Shown here: positions 24,001 to 34,400 of the stretch, in pieces | How the letters are laid out: each line of letters starts with the position of its first letter | Numbering within the stretch: the stretch's first letter is position 1 | Source: Astropecten irregularis | Taxonomy: Eukaryota; Echinodermata; Asteroidea; Paxillosida; Astropectinidae | Assembly (NCBI GenBank): GCA_963971285.1 | Contig: OZ020248.1 | Coordinates: 12,958,001-13,022,000, forward strand | Length of the DNA: 64,000 nt | Direction of reading: 5' to 3' | The notes under the pieces: model-generated | The model's input: only the letters and a program-made list of their open reading frames with translations | What the model was told of the DNA's origin: nothing | Database searches by the model: none | Translations under genes and position numbers: made by a program

Positions 24001-24080
24001 ACGAAGCAACCTGTTCTGACGAGAAGCTGTCGCCATTCGTGATAAATCCGTACAAAAATTCGAGGATGGCAACCACACAC
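8954..24080 (-). CDS. SGSM3: SGSM3-like small G protein signaling modulator, 5' part (partial, runs off left edge)
   Basis: SGSM3 proteins are RUN/TBC/SH3 proteins that act on Rab and Rap small GTPases in membrane traffic. Visible exons in transcript order are about 24080-23885, 10658-10504, 9694-9628 and 9084-8954. All have AG/GT borders and compatible phases (1, 0, 1, 0), giving 139 residues from the chosen ATG at 23948-23946. The second exon reads [18 protein letters not shown], the third YDEFGFRV, and the fourth [20 protein letters not shown]. These match, in order, the N-terminal segment of vertebrate SGSM3 as I remember it ([35 protein letters not shown]). The TBC, SH3 and RUN domains are not in the window, so the following exons must lie beyond position 1. 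An acidic segment (LSEDEDD) precedes the conserved part. Family assignment is firm. The first exon is an inference from splice phase and lack of stops. Confidence 0.85.
9628..9694 (-). CDS. SGSM3: SGSM3-like exon with the YDEFGFRV motif
   Basis: This 67-nt exon has a CACCAG acceptor and a GTACAG donor. It starts in phase 0, ends in phase 1, and encodes [14 protein letters not shown], matching the conserved YDEFGFRV block that follows the WPQ motif in SGSM3. A tRNA-derived SINE lies about 80 bp upstream in the same intron. Confidence 0.85.
9773..9844 (-). repeat. tRNA-derived SINE head, copy 1
   Basis: On the minus strand GGCTGGATAGCTCAGTTGGTAGAGC (A box) precedes GGTTCGAATCCCGC (B box) at tRNA spacing, but the anticodon arm (around CCTGTACAGTATTC) does not pair, so this is not a functional tRNA. 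The flanking AAGTCATTGAAGAGTGAACAAAGAAAAATT segment is shared with the inverted copy at 9911. Confidence 0.7.
9911..10080 (+). repeat. tRNA-derived SINE, copy 2, inverted relative to copy 1
   Basis: It reads GTGGTTGGTAGAGCGCCTGTAC and CCGGTTCGAATCCTGC, then a tail with GTGGTATATTTGATGA, AAGTCATTGAAGAG and a final TAATAATAATAATAA run. The pair 9773-9844 and 9911-9985 forms an inverted repeat in the intron beside the exon at 9628-9694. Confidence 0.65.
10153..10392. mobile_element. GGGGCCAATTTCA-terminus element (GCTTAGCA type), copy 2
   Basis: It is bounded by GGGGCAATTTCATAGAGCTGCTTAG and GCATCTCTATGAAATTGACCCC. The interior is shared with 7512-7731. It lies in an intron of the SGSM3-like gene. 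Confidence 0.75.
10504..10658 (-). CDS. SGSM3: SGSM3-like exon with the GPFSAL..WPQDIL motif
   Basis: The acceptor is TTGTAG and the donor GTAAGT on the minus strand. The exon begins in phase 1 and ends in phase 0. It encodes an acidic stretch, a Ser/Arg/Gly segment and then [20 protein letters not shown], the hallmark N-terminal block of SGSM3. An internal methionine (after EDEDDN) would be the start if the exon at 23885-24080 is non-coding. Confidence 0.85.
11013..11159. mobile_element. GGGGCCGATTTCA-terminus element (TGCGTCGC type)
   Basis: The ends are GGGGCCGATTTCATCAAAC and GTTTCATGAAATCGGCC. The interior is made of GATGCGTCGCAG-like words in both orientations. It shares its outer terminus, but not its interior, with 7512, 24531 and 39519. 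Confidence 0.7.
11205..11430. mobile_element. AGGCTAGGC/GCCTAGCCT inverted-repeat element, copy 1
   Basis: CTTGAGGCTAGGCATG and CAAGCCTAGCCTGAATCC are the ends. Inner blocks TGCCATTTTG, AGCTTCGCCATGTA and TCTCAAGCCCTTCATTTCAT recur at 54003-54195 and 52955-53110. Confidence 0.65.
12825..13075. repeat. Degenerate minisatellite of ACATCGCACAT units
   Basis: About a dozen imperfect 18-22-bp units of the form AACATCGCACATAATTTG, drifting to AACATTGCACATG at the right end. Purely tandem, in the first intron of the SGSM3-like gene. Confidence 0.75.
13560..13690. mobile_element. 131-bp MITE with 19-bp inverted ends
   Basis: The ends are TGGGTGCATTCGTTTAGCT and AGCTAAACGAATGCACCCA, perfect over 19 bp. 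The interior contains a CCCCGGGTCGAC / GCTGACCCGTG section that is weakly inverted. No target duplication is obvious. Confidence 0.85.
13908..14245 (+). mobile_element. TTAA-family 1 element, full copy
   Basis: It begins TTAAAGGTAATATCATACTCTGG and ends CCAAAGTATGATACTAGTACCTTAA. An internal deletion makes it about 70 bp shorter than the copy at 4004. Confidence 0.75.
14258..14490. repeat. TACCACAGTTTACCA repeat family, copy 2
   Basis: The block order is the same as at 7775-7940, with an extra internal duplication of the GTGTGGTTTRTGWGGTAATGCATGGTTTATGATCC section. It ends with GTGTGGTAAGCAGCACTGT. Confidence 0.65.
15443..16021. mobile_element. hAT-type non-autonomous element with 8-bp target duplication
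   Basis: It begins CAGTGTTGGAGTA and ends TACTCCAGCACTG, and is flanked on both sides by GTTTTTAG (15435-15442 and 16022-16029), a perfect 8-bp direct repeat. An 8-bp duplication with CAG..CTG ends is the hAT signature. The interior is dominated by GAGTAC/GTACTC words near the ends and has no transposase frame. Confidence 0.9.
16096..16190. repeat. GGCCTGA..GATCCTAGCAGGATCTTTCTC palindromic repeat
   Basis: GGGCCTGAAGTTTCGATCCTAGC faces GCTAGGATCAAAACATCAGGCCC across a CTTTCTCAAAGGCTTTGAGAAAA centre. Relatives (often half units) occur at 700-860, 28911-28960, 42512-42612, 43161-43215, 44520-44575, 45330-45410 and 52640-52760. Confidence 0.65.
16200..19950. other. Gene-free intronic stretch
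   Basis: AT-rich DNA within the inferred first intron of the SGSM3-like gene. It contains TACATGTA-rich patches (16300-16420 and 16640-16850), a 14-G run near 17253-17266 and no recognisable exon or transposon ends. A weak orphan exon candidate at 19150-19350 is discussed under findings. Confidence 0.5.
19937..20036. repeat. TTCAA microsatellite flanked by a direct duplication
   Basis: A TTCAA pentamer run (19961-19993) lies between two direct copies of TTTCATGTATTGTAGGCCTC followed by AATGTTCA, about 72 bp apart. Confidence 0.8.
20693..21315. mobile_element. Inverted-repeat element of about 620 bp
   Basis: The left end has ATCTTGTAGTCTGGTTCC and TCAGGTATCGGCTAC. The right end has GTAGCCGATACCGGACC and GGAACCAGACTAAAAATCTTGTAGG. 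The arms are about 80 bp, with moderate divergence. A partial relative of the left arm is at 53665-53705. No transposase frame. Confidence 0.6.
21640..22205. repeat. TACCACAGTTTACCA repeat family, copy 3, interrupted by an insertion
   Basis: The left part ends ..GCATGG and the right part resumes GATCCAGTCCC..GTGTGGTAAGCAGCTC. The expected GCATGGTTTATGATCCAG is split at TTTA by the TTAA-family 2 element 21752-22151. Confidence 0.7.
21752..22151 (+). mobile_element. TTAA-family 2 element, copy 1
   Basis: It is bounded by TTAAAGGTTTATAAATACTGTAATC and TTTTGATTACAGCAAACCTTTAA, with TTAA on both edges. The interior includes a 13-C run, TGACGTCACATACAGTATAGGCTCG, CGTCGCGAAAATTGGGG and ACATCTGTATTGTTATAAAAC (inverted in the partner). 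Non-coding. Confidence 0.8.
22553..22836. mobile_element. 284-bp MITE with 24-bp inverted ends
   Basis: The ends are AGGTTGTGGAATTGATATGC CGAC and the exact complement GTCGGCATATCAATTCCACA ACCT. The interior is unrelated to other elements here and has no frame. Confidence 0.85.
23885..24080 (-). CDS. SGSM3: Probable first exon of the SGSM3-like gene
   Basis: On the minus strand a GTAAGG donor lies directly left of 23885. The reading frame that joins in phase to the exon at 10658-10504 has an upstream in-frame stop and a first ATG at 23948-23946, giving 21 codons ([20 protein letters not shown]...) before the splice. A longer overlapping frame, ATGGCGACAGC..., is open to the donor but meets a stop immediately after splicing, so it would be an upstream ORF. 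The area is richer in CpG than its surroundings, which fits a promoter-proximal exon. The join implies a 13.2-kb first intron. No other exon in the window competes, but cDNA is needed to confirm it. Confidence 0.5.
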
Positions 24081-24530
24081 TGCATGCAGCTGTTTACGTG
24101 TAACGCTTTTTAACGCCAACTGCACTTCAGCGACGTGCACACACAAATGGACCGCATTAGCATGAGGGCACTTGCCTATCCATTTGCATGGAGTGCGTGA
24201 CTTTTGTTTTTAAACGTGTACTTGGTGTCGGTTAAAGGTACATACAGCGCCAACCTCGTGCCCTTTGCAATTTGGTACAGTACGATCTTGGCCGAGGCAT
24301 AATGATGAAATTATATTATAATGGCAATAATTGGTTGATTTTAAACTGGACTTTTAAAAATGTTTTTGGTAACAAGTTATGGAATGTTGAAAGGGGGTGG
24401 AAGAAGTTTGTTTAAAGAAAGAAGGGATTTTTGCCGGTTCCTTTTGTGCCCAATATACGAATGTTGAGGGCGCCATAGCGAAATAGCCTTCCAATATCAA
24501 TTAAAAGAAACGTTTACCGATTAGCCTTGT

Positions 24531-24650
24531 GGCCAGTGCCCGATTTCACGAAACTTTACGCAGTTGCGTAAGTCTACTTACGCCACGAAATTTGTGGCGT
24601 AAGTAGACTTACGCAACTGCGTAAAGTTTCGTGAAATCGACTGCTGGGCC
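24531..24650. mobile_element. GGCC..CGATTTCACG near-perfect palindrome
   Basis: The core 24541-24639 has 49-nt arms identical except for one extra G near the centre (CGCCACGAAA / TTTGTGGCG). Outer GGCCAGTGCC and CTGCTGGGCC extend the symmetry. Its terminus is related to the GGGGCCRATTTCA family. Confidence 0.9.
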
Positions 24651-26273
24651 TTCAAGTTAATCGCCTTGAGCAAACAATAGTTGGGGAATTCGGCTTTTTG
24701 GTAAACTTTTGATCAATAAAAATCAACTATCATAATCTATTAGGCCAACAATAAGCAAGTCCTTACAGGACTTTCCAAGCGCATAGCTCAAGAAAATGCT
24801 TTAAAAAACAAAACAAGATTGACCCGACATAAGAATGTGTTGCTCTCGGGCTGACAAACACTTGCCTCGTTTATAACTTATTTATATTATAGGATTGAAG
24901 AAAAATCTACGCAAACATTGAAATTAAACTAATTGGTTGTTCATCCTGTTTGAATCAACAAGCAAAAATAAGCGATCAAACAAACAACTTCCTCGAACAA
25001 TAAGAAAAGGTTACACCTATTAAACAAAAAGATATATTTTCAAGGGGTAGACAATTTTAAAAGTGGTAATTTTGGCATATTTTCTGGCCTGCATCAACGG
25101 ATTTTGTGGCCCTATAAAGAAAACATTTCACTCTATGCAAAATGAGCATTCAAGGACAGCTTGAATTAAAATCGATTTGAGCCAAGTAGTCCTGTGAAAA
25201 CATAGTCCCCCTGCGCGCGGCCTGCTGTGATGCGGTCATGCCGGAACTATGTTTCTGTGAAGTTCAAACAGTCTGTGCAGCACGCGGAATTCGTCGGCCA
25301 AACTCAAATTCGGCAGTTTCTTATTTTTTGCGATTATGCCTGCGATTTCGCCACAACTTTGCTGCTACAATGTAATTTGTCAAAATAAGCTGCAATTGTC
25401 TTTAAAAAAACCGCAGAAATTGAAGAAAATTGACAGGACTGTATAACGTAGAACTTGCCACTTGTCAAGGTAGGCCTAAGTTTGCTATAGAATTAGAAGT
25501 GTAGGCATAACCATGAAGTTTCATAACAATTGCTAATTTGATGGAAAACCCTTTAAACGAATCTGAAACAAGAAACCATACATTATTTTGCATTATACTG
25601 TCTGCTTTAATTTAGAAAAGTTCACACACATTGTACAATATATACACAATATAGCGAAGTAATGTCCACCAAGGTTTGAGAAAAGATTGAAAGATCTAAA
25701 TATAAACTCCAAAAAGAATAAAATTTATTCTTCTATTAAAAGCCAAAATATACAAAACATTTCAATTCACATCTGTTTGATAAATGCATAGAGTTTTCAT
25801 GGCATTAATTATCCTTCCAAACTATTATGATTTATGACATGAATATTTAATTTAAGCTTCAATGTGACTATTTTTTATGAATATTGTATCAGCTGATTGC
25901 TTTGCAAAATATTTTCACAAATTATCAATAAAAGAACATAATGTATACCATTTGCTTTATACAAAGTGAACAGGATTCTGTCCTCAAAATGCTATTTTGG
26001 AATATTGCTATAAATTGTTAACTGAAATAAAATTTAAATCTTTGAATAGCCCCAAAAAAGAATAAAACATATTTGTGGAATTCCAGAAATGTAACACGAA
26101 CGTGCCTATAGTTGATCTTGTACAAAATGCATGCATAACATTATGCATAATGTTCATCTAATGGACACCAAAATATTCTTGAAGTAATCATACAGAATAT
26201 ATTTTGGATATGCAAATGCCTGTTCGTTTGGTTTGTTTCTATGTCTGTTTGCATGAACATGGTGACGTACTTT

Positions 26274-26474
26274 GGCCCTTTTCCAAACCTCGGCTCCGGC
26301 TCAGGCTCTTTAAAATGACATGTATCAAAATAGAGGCTTTTGGCTGAGGTTCGGAAGTAGTTTCTCTGGTTTGAAAAGGATAACAGAGTTTCAGCTTCAA
26401 TGAAAAACCACAACCTACATTTCCAGCATATGGATGACAAAGATGGAGCCGGAGCCGAGGTTTGGAAAAGGGCC
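26274..26474. mobile_element. GGCCCTTTTCCAAACCTCGGCTCC element, copy 1
   Basis: Inverted ends GGCCCTTTTCCAAACCTCGG and CCGAGGTTTGGAAAAGGGCC, then GCTCCGGCTC / GGAGCCGGAGCC. The interior AAGCCTCTATTTTGATAC block (inverted) and AGCTTCAAT are shared with 53742-54000. Confidence 0.8.
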
Positions 26475-28079
26475 TTGATACATTATAAAAATTCTAACAA
26501 TACATTTGGTTTGTCCTGTTTAATGGTGAACAATCACAAAAACAATTAAGAATTTTTAAAAGAAAAAGAGCAACAGGGATGCGAATATTTGTACAAGAAT
26601 CGTTACTCTTTTTCAATAAATGTACATGTGTCCACTCTAAAGGATATTTTAGTAAAACTTAACTTAACAGAGAAATCACATGCTTTGCTTAACGAAGATT
26701 ACATAAAGTAAACAGTCCCCTACCAATAAAAGTCCAATTTATACATAAATTGCAATTTAATAATGCCAGATTGCGAGAGAATGTTAACCACCAGATAGTA
26801 CAGACTTTTCCAACTCATGCACTAAATAAGTTACAATGTTTCAGCCGATGTGGTCGGCCATAGCTGGGGATGCTGCCTTTGGTGTGCTCACGCACAGGTG
26901 ACTGAATGCAATAGGTTGACGAAATGCTGCTTCAGGATGGTACCCATGTATGGCCGCATCCATATTGATCATTAGCAAGCCTGCTCAGAATCGTCGATCC
27001 TATACACAAGAACACGAAACTGCATCTGGACCTCGAGCTACATTCACAGTCCAGTGGATGCAACATCAATCCAGACGTTCCACTTCTAATCCAGTGCAGC
27101 CTAAGCATCTCCTAAGGCACTTATAACCAAATACATGTATTATATAGCGCTAATTTTGCCATGGGCGCCATTCTGGTGTGAGGGCGGGCACTCCACGTAC
27201 AGAGTTTCCATAGCATGTTATGAGCGATGTTTAGGTCCAGAAAACCACAAAAAATCGCCGTTTTCATATTCAGTTGCTTCACATCAAAGTCAAATATTTC
27301 TATTTACAATAAACAATAGGTTTCAATCGAATTCGGGCCAAAATCTTACCTAACACTCCCCTTTTCTTTGATAAATCTCCCAGCCCCCATATGTCCCGTG
27401 TACAAACTACTCCCAAGTTTCAAACCAGAATGGCGGATCGCGACCTCCATGCTAATTAACACGCGCCCTATGGTCAGTTCTCCATCTTGCGCGTATAGCA
27501 CTATATAATCTTTGCTTATAACCAGCATCCTCTTGAGTCAGGCAACCAGTCACCCTCCTGAAGACAAACAGAGCACACTGTTCGGAACATCGAGTGTTTA
27601 ACCATCGGTTCTTCTCAGAACCACACACTTAATTGAAGAAGAGGTTTTTTGTACATGTAGCTACCGCAAACATTATTTAAGCTACATTCTTGATTCAAGA
27701 ATACAAAAGAAACTGAATGGAAACGGTCTTGTACATTTTTCTGGTGGTTAATAATACTCAAGCAATTATTCTGTGTATCAGCCTCTGTTTTGTGCTATAT
27801 TCAGCATACATATATCACCAACTATTAGAATATTTAAAACTCAAATTGTACATGTATTACACTCTGTGTATTTCAGAATTTAAGGTAAGAAATAAATTTC
27901 TTTTGGGGTAGAATTCCCAATGTAAGAGCCTTAAAAAATTCTGATTCTTTTTTTTTCCGAGGAATATTTAGGAAAAGTTGATAGGTTTGGGAATGCAAGC
28001 TAAATGGTTGTCTATTTCTCATTTAAATATTCCGTTTGCCATTACTGGTTTCTTTGTCCTTGTACCTGCTGTGGTACCT

Positions 28080-28360
28080 GTGAGTCCAGTCACATTTCAA
28101 TGCTGTTCGGATCAAACTGGTTTAAACCAGTTCCTACAGTCATTAGTACTGGTATCAGCTAGTCCATTCCAGTTGGAACTGGTTTGATGCTGTCCATACC
28201 AGACTGGTTCAAACCGGTCCACAGTCGCCATTGGCATCAGCAAGTCCATTCCAGCTGGACTGGTGTGATGCTGTCCGGATCAAACTAGTATAAACCAGTT
28301 CATGGTCATCACTGGAATCAGCTTGCCCAATCCAGTTTGAACTGGTTTAAACCGGTAACC
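28080..28360. repeat. Diverged tandem repeat with AAACTGGTTTAAACCAGTT palindromes
   Basis: About three units of about 87 bp: GATGCTGTCCGGATCAAACT, GGTTTAAACCAGTTC, TCATCACTGGAATCAGC and CAGTCCATTCCAGTTGGAACTGG. It abuts the stop codon of the PLAT-ankyrin gene and so probably forms part of its 3' UTR. Confidence 0.7.
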
Positions 28361-28367
28361 CCGCTCA

Positions 28368-28478
28368 TCATTGTTGTGGTTCCTCATTGTCTGAGTACTC
28401 TGCTCGTATGCTGTCCAAGAAACTCATTCCTTTGCTGCTCATTCGCTCCTGCTGATCCTTAAAAGACTTCTTCCTTTC
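28368..28478 (-). CDS. Last exon of the PLAT-ankyrin gene
   Basis: The acceptor is CTTTTCAG. The 111-nt exon encodes a Lys/Gln-rich helix and MSFLDSIRAEYSDNEEPQQ, then TGA at 28370-28368. The 3' flank directly beyond the stop is a diverged tandem repeat (28080-28360). Confidence 0.9.
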   Translation of the reverse strand, partial: ERKKSFKDQQERMSSKGMSFLDSIRAEYSDNEEPQQ

Positions 28479-31400
28479 CTGAAAAGTCAAATAAAAAAAA
28501 GGTCCAGAGAAACAAAGATTTAGTTTATAAAGTCCTGAATCGCCCCACAGACAAATTATTTTCCGAATTTGCACAAGGTTTTAGGTCTGGCATTTGATTA
28601 TTTAGGCAAAAAGATATTGACTCCTGTCTTTAGAAATATCCTCACTGCAAACCGACTATTTAAGGCTAATTATATCCCAATAAAAATATGTGCAAATTTA
28701 ATGAGTGCAAGATAATAAATTTTCTTATCTTGGATCGACGAATTCATCCAAATAAAACGGGAAATGTGACTACAAAAGATGTTATGCCAAAAAGTTTCAC
28801 AATGTCTAGATAAATCTGTGGAATATGAAAGATCAACACAAGTAACAAATTGCTGCAAATTGCTTATCAATGTAAAAAATGACCTGAAATTTTGTAAAAT
28901 TCTCAATTTTAGGAGGGTCTGAAGTTTTGATCCTAGCAGGATCTTTTTCCAAGGCTATGAAGACTACAAAGACGGATCACGGAATATTCATCTAAGCTGA
29001 GGAACTTACAAGAACTGCATGTTTCTGTTCTTCCTTTTGCTTTGCTGCGACACTATCTGGTTTGCTTTCTTCATCAGATGACTGGGCATCCTAAAAGCAC
29101 AGAACCAAATGGGAGAGAAATATACTGATGTGAATATATAACTACAAAGAGATTGTACAAACAACTTCACGATGTTTCTTAAGTTTGTATGTCTAAAGTA
29201 ATATAGGTTTTCCCGGTCATTTTCAGCAAATGAGCAGCCATTTCATTTTCATTTTTCACGTGTGACCCAACGTTTAAATTGTCTGCTCTTTTGCCGAAAA
29301 TGACTGAGAAAACAGATTAATAATGAACTTGCAGTTCATCATGTAAATGAAATGAAGTTGAATGCAACAACGTTGTACTTCACTGCAACATTTGCATATG
29401 TAATTATATAAATTACATTTGCTAGCTACAATTCATAAACATGGTTGAATCTCCAACCATTGCTTTTGTATTTTCACCCACAAACTTTAGCCCAAACAAC
29501 CTTGCAGATACAAAAATTTAGAACTGAGAAGCAAAAGCATTCACTTGAGGGCCTTGTTGCACTGATGCATATTTTGTATGCAGTCAGGCACAAACAAAGG
29601 ATTCTTTGGCATGGTATAATAATGTACAATTCACTGCAAACTATTGTGGGAGAGTTGTGGGAAAGTTGTTGGTTTGCAACTGATGCTGAAGATCAGAATT
29701 AATTTGAAAAAATCTTGATGCAAAAGACTAAGAGTGTTCAATTCCACTGCTTAACTTATTACAGAACTCTGTGCTATTATGTTCATCACTCTTGGCTTTC
29801 AAGGTTAGCAGAGAATATCTAGGCAAGCTGATATTTATATTTTAAGCAGGAAATCCTAAGTTATGTGAACTATGGGCCTGTTTGTTTCGGACGAATCCCG
29901 CGGATCCGGATCCCATTTTTCGGATCCACCTCCTATGCAGGGTACGCTAAAATGGGATCCGGATTCGAAGGATTCATGATCCTTTGCGTGAAACAAACAG
30001 GCCCTAATATCCTGCACAGTTTTCTGCTTCCGTTAGCACTTATTTTATGCTTATGGGGTCATTAAGCATAACTTGGATATTGGGTCCAGGGTGTATCTGA
30101 TTTAAAGAGTTATCAAGTTCAAAGATAAAATGGAAGTGAAAACTGCCAAGTTCGTTTTCATCCCTTTGTTCTTGAAACCAAATGACATCTGATGATACTT
30201 TTGAAACAGGTCTGGAAGAAAATTCTTGCCTCACAACTTTGATTCGAAATTTGCTTGTGTGTGTGGTATTACAATATCCACAATCAGAACAAGTTTATGA
30301 CATGACCCACACAAACACAGAAACGTTGCAAATACCGTGCATGGAAAATGAAAAGTGTGCATTTGCATAGGTTACAATGTATGACAGCATACAAAAGGAC
30401 ATGCATAGTACATGAAGTGCTGTGATGTTTGCACTGATTTTGTGTGATGCAAAAAGCCAGCAAATTTTTTTTTTTTTAAAGCAGAGTTAGGAACTTTTAA
30501 AACCTAAACACAGCTTTTTCTACCATACAAAAAGCCAACTATTTTTTAGGCTCAACTTTTGAAACAATTATTAATGCAAGACACCAGATTGGGCAGAAAT
30601 AACAAAGAAAATCCAAAGCAAAGGAAAAAACCCAAGTTCCAACATCAAAGACATTTATCTGTAAATATGAATAAAGCAAAACCCTCATGTCTAATGATAG
30701 ACAAAAATGGAATCTGATCATCTGATGACAAATGGAAATGTTTGCCATTTGTTAGAAATGAGGCAAACTTGTCAAAAACAAATTGATTCTTTGCCAATGA
30801 TAATGATTTCATGTTGAATGGTTCAAATAAATAAGGATTAATGATCTGATGGAAACACCTGTTAATTGAATGAAGCAAAGTGAATGATATTTTTTTGTCA
30901 TTTGTTGTTTTGTTCTTTTCTTTTTAATAGCGCACTTGATGATGATGTTAATGGTTTCACAAGGTGGTAAGCGTACCTTGGAAGTGTCTTTCTCACTATC
31001 GGAGGTAGGGAGGGACCGGCGATTCTGTGACCCCATGCTGGGTGATCTGCGGACACCATAAATCAGAGTTTTGGGGTTTGTGTTTCAATTGCATTTGTGG
31101 GGTGGGGGATGCGGTGGGGGTGTTAGGTGCTTGCAGCTCTTTTTTTTTAACTCTTGCGTCTTAAACCAATCTTACACCAATCTTATAATAAAGTTGATTT
31201 CACACCATCTTGCATAATTAAGATGGTGCGAAATAAATGTTAACTGCCATATTGAAAACATTTCTCCAAAAAAATGTTGAATTTGCTTTTTAGATGCAGT
31301 TCACAGTATTCATGGAGTGATATACTTCCGGCCACAAAAGCTCAATGAAAGTTGGTAAAGATTGAAAATCCCACCACATTATCAATTATCAAGCTGATAG

Positions 31401-34400
31401 TACCATGCATGCATTAATGCAAGAGTGTGCCTTCATTTGTTGACAAACACAAACAAATAAACAAGTCAATAACAACAAAATTAGCTGCTCTACCCTCCAT
31501 GCTATCAATATGCAATCACAGCAAACACAAAGGAATATCATCAATAAGTTACAAATTATCACCAAGTTATTGTTTTGCAGAGATACCACTTTTCAGGTTT
31601 TAATTCTCAGAAATCTGACAAATATTTAGTACTCGATTTCGCCTGAAACATCCAGAAAACACATTTCTTGAAAGTGGGTAAAGGTAGTGTCAGGGTTTTC
31701 TGGGCCAGGCAAAGGTGTTTCAGGTTTTTTTCATAAAATTCTGGTGGCATCTCTGGTTTTGGAAAGGAGCATATATAAATGGTGTCATCTGTACCAAGCT
31801 GGGACATGATTTCTAACAAGTGTCCATGATGTATCATCAGCCTACTTTAAACGTTATTTTGTTGTTCTCTTGAGGGCGATATATCGGACGCCATCTTTAA
31901 GTACAAGTCAGGAACTTCCCGTGAATACACTTGGAACCAAAATATTTTACAAGGATCAGAAACTTTACATCTAATATGTTCAACTACAACAATGTGATAG
32001 CTTTTTTGGATATTTTGTCATTTGGGGTAACTTCAATGCACTGTGCACCTGCCCCACAGACATAAATAACCCATAGACCGACAGCGCCCTATTCAAATGC
32101 ATGGCGGGGTACCGTAATTGTGACGGCACCCGACTATTGCCAAACTATGGGCAAAAAAAGTTACTTTTACGCACGATTGAATAGGAAGGATTTATTCAAA
32201 CGGGAAATTCTAGAAGAAAACGAATTGGTATCAACTTTAAACCCATTGGAGCATTAGGTTTACCTCACATACCATCGCACAGTAATATATTTTTCTCAAA
32301 TAATGGAAAGATTGAATGAAAACTTTTGTGTTTAAAATTTCATCTTCAATTTTATGAGAGGGAACTAGCGCAAGATTACGTGTGCAACTGGCCTCTTTTA
32401 GAATCTAAAAATAAAATCATTGTTTACATGCGGCACGCGCGCCTCGCGCACTGAGTGACGCGCACTTTGCCCATAGTTTTTTTTAGATAGTCCGTTTACA
32501 AAATTACGCGCTCACGTCCCCTGCTAGCGGTCTATAGGTTATTTATGTCTATGACCGGCCCTCATAGAGTCAGTATATAAAGCGTCCTCAACAGTTCAAA
32601 AACAAGGCCTAATATTGGAAGCAATCTGCACAATCTTTAACCAAATATGTTTTAGGAGTCATGATAAAGCATGACGAAATAAAGCAAGTTCGATCAGCGA
32701 CTTTCTGTCAACTACTTGTGGATTTCGCCTGGTAACCTGTACACTAAATATTCCACAGGTACCAGGCACAATCATCCTGCAGTTGACAGATAATCGCTGA
32801 TTGAACTTGCTCATGGTTTCCAGTTTGCTGATGATGCAAGGCAGACACCACTGACACAAATCATTCCTCAACTTGCTGCCGTAATGATGTAAGATAAATA
32901 GAAACAAAATGATAAGGGTGTTCTAGATAGGCAAACAAATTTGACTTGATGTGCAGAATATAAATTTTGGGCCGGGTATTGGGGGGCAAAAAAATGCAGC
33001 TTTTGTGACAAAAAAAAAGGAAAAAAGAGCGGATTTGTGAAAAAGTTTTACCTGCTCCGAAGCATGGACAATGAACTGTCTTGTCTGGTGAGTTCCCGTT
33101 GGCATGACTTGAGGAAGGTCGTGACCTCCTGGTGCTGGTATTCCTCGGCCAGGTCCTGGGCCGTCCGCCCCATGTTGTCGATGACGTCCAGTGGACTGTC
33201 ATTGGCCACCAGCCACTTTGTGCATTCAAGATGACCACTGGAAGAGAAGAAAATAACATGAGATTATAGAAAAACAATACACAAATGTACAGTCGAATAG
33301 AAGGTATTGAAGCCTTTCGCGTGTTAACATTGACCAATATCTGGTACACTGAATTCTTTCACTGTACGTAAACATCAAAACCTGAATTCTCCAGACTAAA
33401 GACACTGTTGTTATATCACATGATTCAGGGCAAGCTTTTGCTTAGTTACATAACAGACGTCTTGCACCAATGCACTGTTCATAATGGATAAGAATGGCAC
33501 AAAGGAACCAGTCCATTCCAGAGATGGGTATCGCTATGCAAAAGCTTTCCCTGAATCATGTGATTTAGCAACAGTCTCTTTAGTCTGGAAAATTCAAGAT
33601 GGGGCGTTTATGTTCAATGTAAGTAATCTGTGTGCCAGATACTATTCAGATTAGGTACTCATAATGATACATACTGTGAATTACCATAAAGAAAACCCAA
33701 AGGCACAGTCGTCACATTTTTTCAAATACATAATGCGGCAAACGGCTCTCTTTGACGGGATGTCTCCCAATACTACAGCAACGTACGGCTCTGGCGCCCT
33801 CTACTGGCTGATTAATGAAGCCTGATACGTTACATAAGGCCGTGTCCTAAATCTCTGACTTCAAACAAAAATAACACACAAGTCTATGGAAACGGCTGCA
33901 GTCACTGGCTAGTGGCTACCATAGGTGCATGTGTATTTTGGGGCCGCACACAGAAATTTGGAACACAGCCTTATCGATTTTTCAATATGGAAGTGTTCTA
34001 CCGCCCTCTACTGCCTGACTGGTAGCAACTCACCTCATTGCTGCCATGTGCAGCGGCGTCTGTTCGTCCACGGTGCGGCAGTCCACGGTCATTCCCATGG
34101 CGGCCAGCATCTTGACCACGGCCACGTGTCCGTTCATGGCCGCCATGTGCATCGCCGTGTAACCGGTCGGCGTCAGGTCACCGATGCTGGTGTTGTTAGC
34201 TGCCAGGAACTTCACGATGTCCAGGCGGCCGCTGGCCGAAGCCACGTGGAGTGGCGTCCAGCCTCGTTCATCCGGTGAGCTTAAGTTGATAAAAAAAGAG
34301 AGACAAATTTGAATTGAAAAATAAATAAGCAATCAGGCGACACTTGCATGAAGCTGGTAAGCACAAATCTTGTTAAAGGGATTGCATACGTTTGGTAATT

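Larger units (their letters stand above)
24100..28079. other. Intergenic spacer between the SGSM3-like gene and the PLAT-ankyrin gene
   Basis: No exon is supported. Contents are the palindrome 24531-24650, a small ACATAGT/ACTATGT inverted pair at about 25198-25255, AT-rich DNA at 25.3-26.2 kb, the GGCTCCGGCTC element 26274-26474, and unremarkable sequence to 28.08 kb. Confidence 0.6.

Noticed and set aside
25198..25255. Short ACATAGT/ACTATGT inverted pair
   Set aside because: Too short and single-copy here to call a mobile element.
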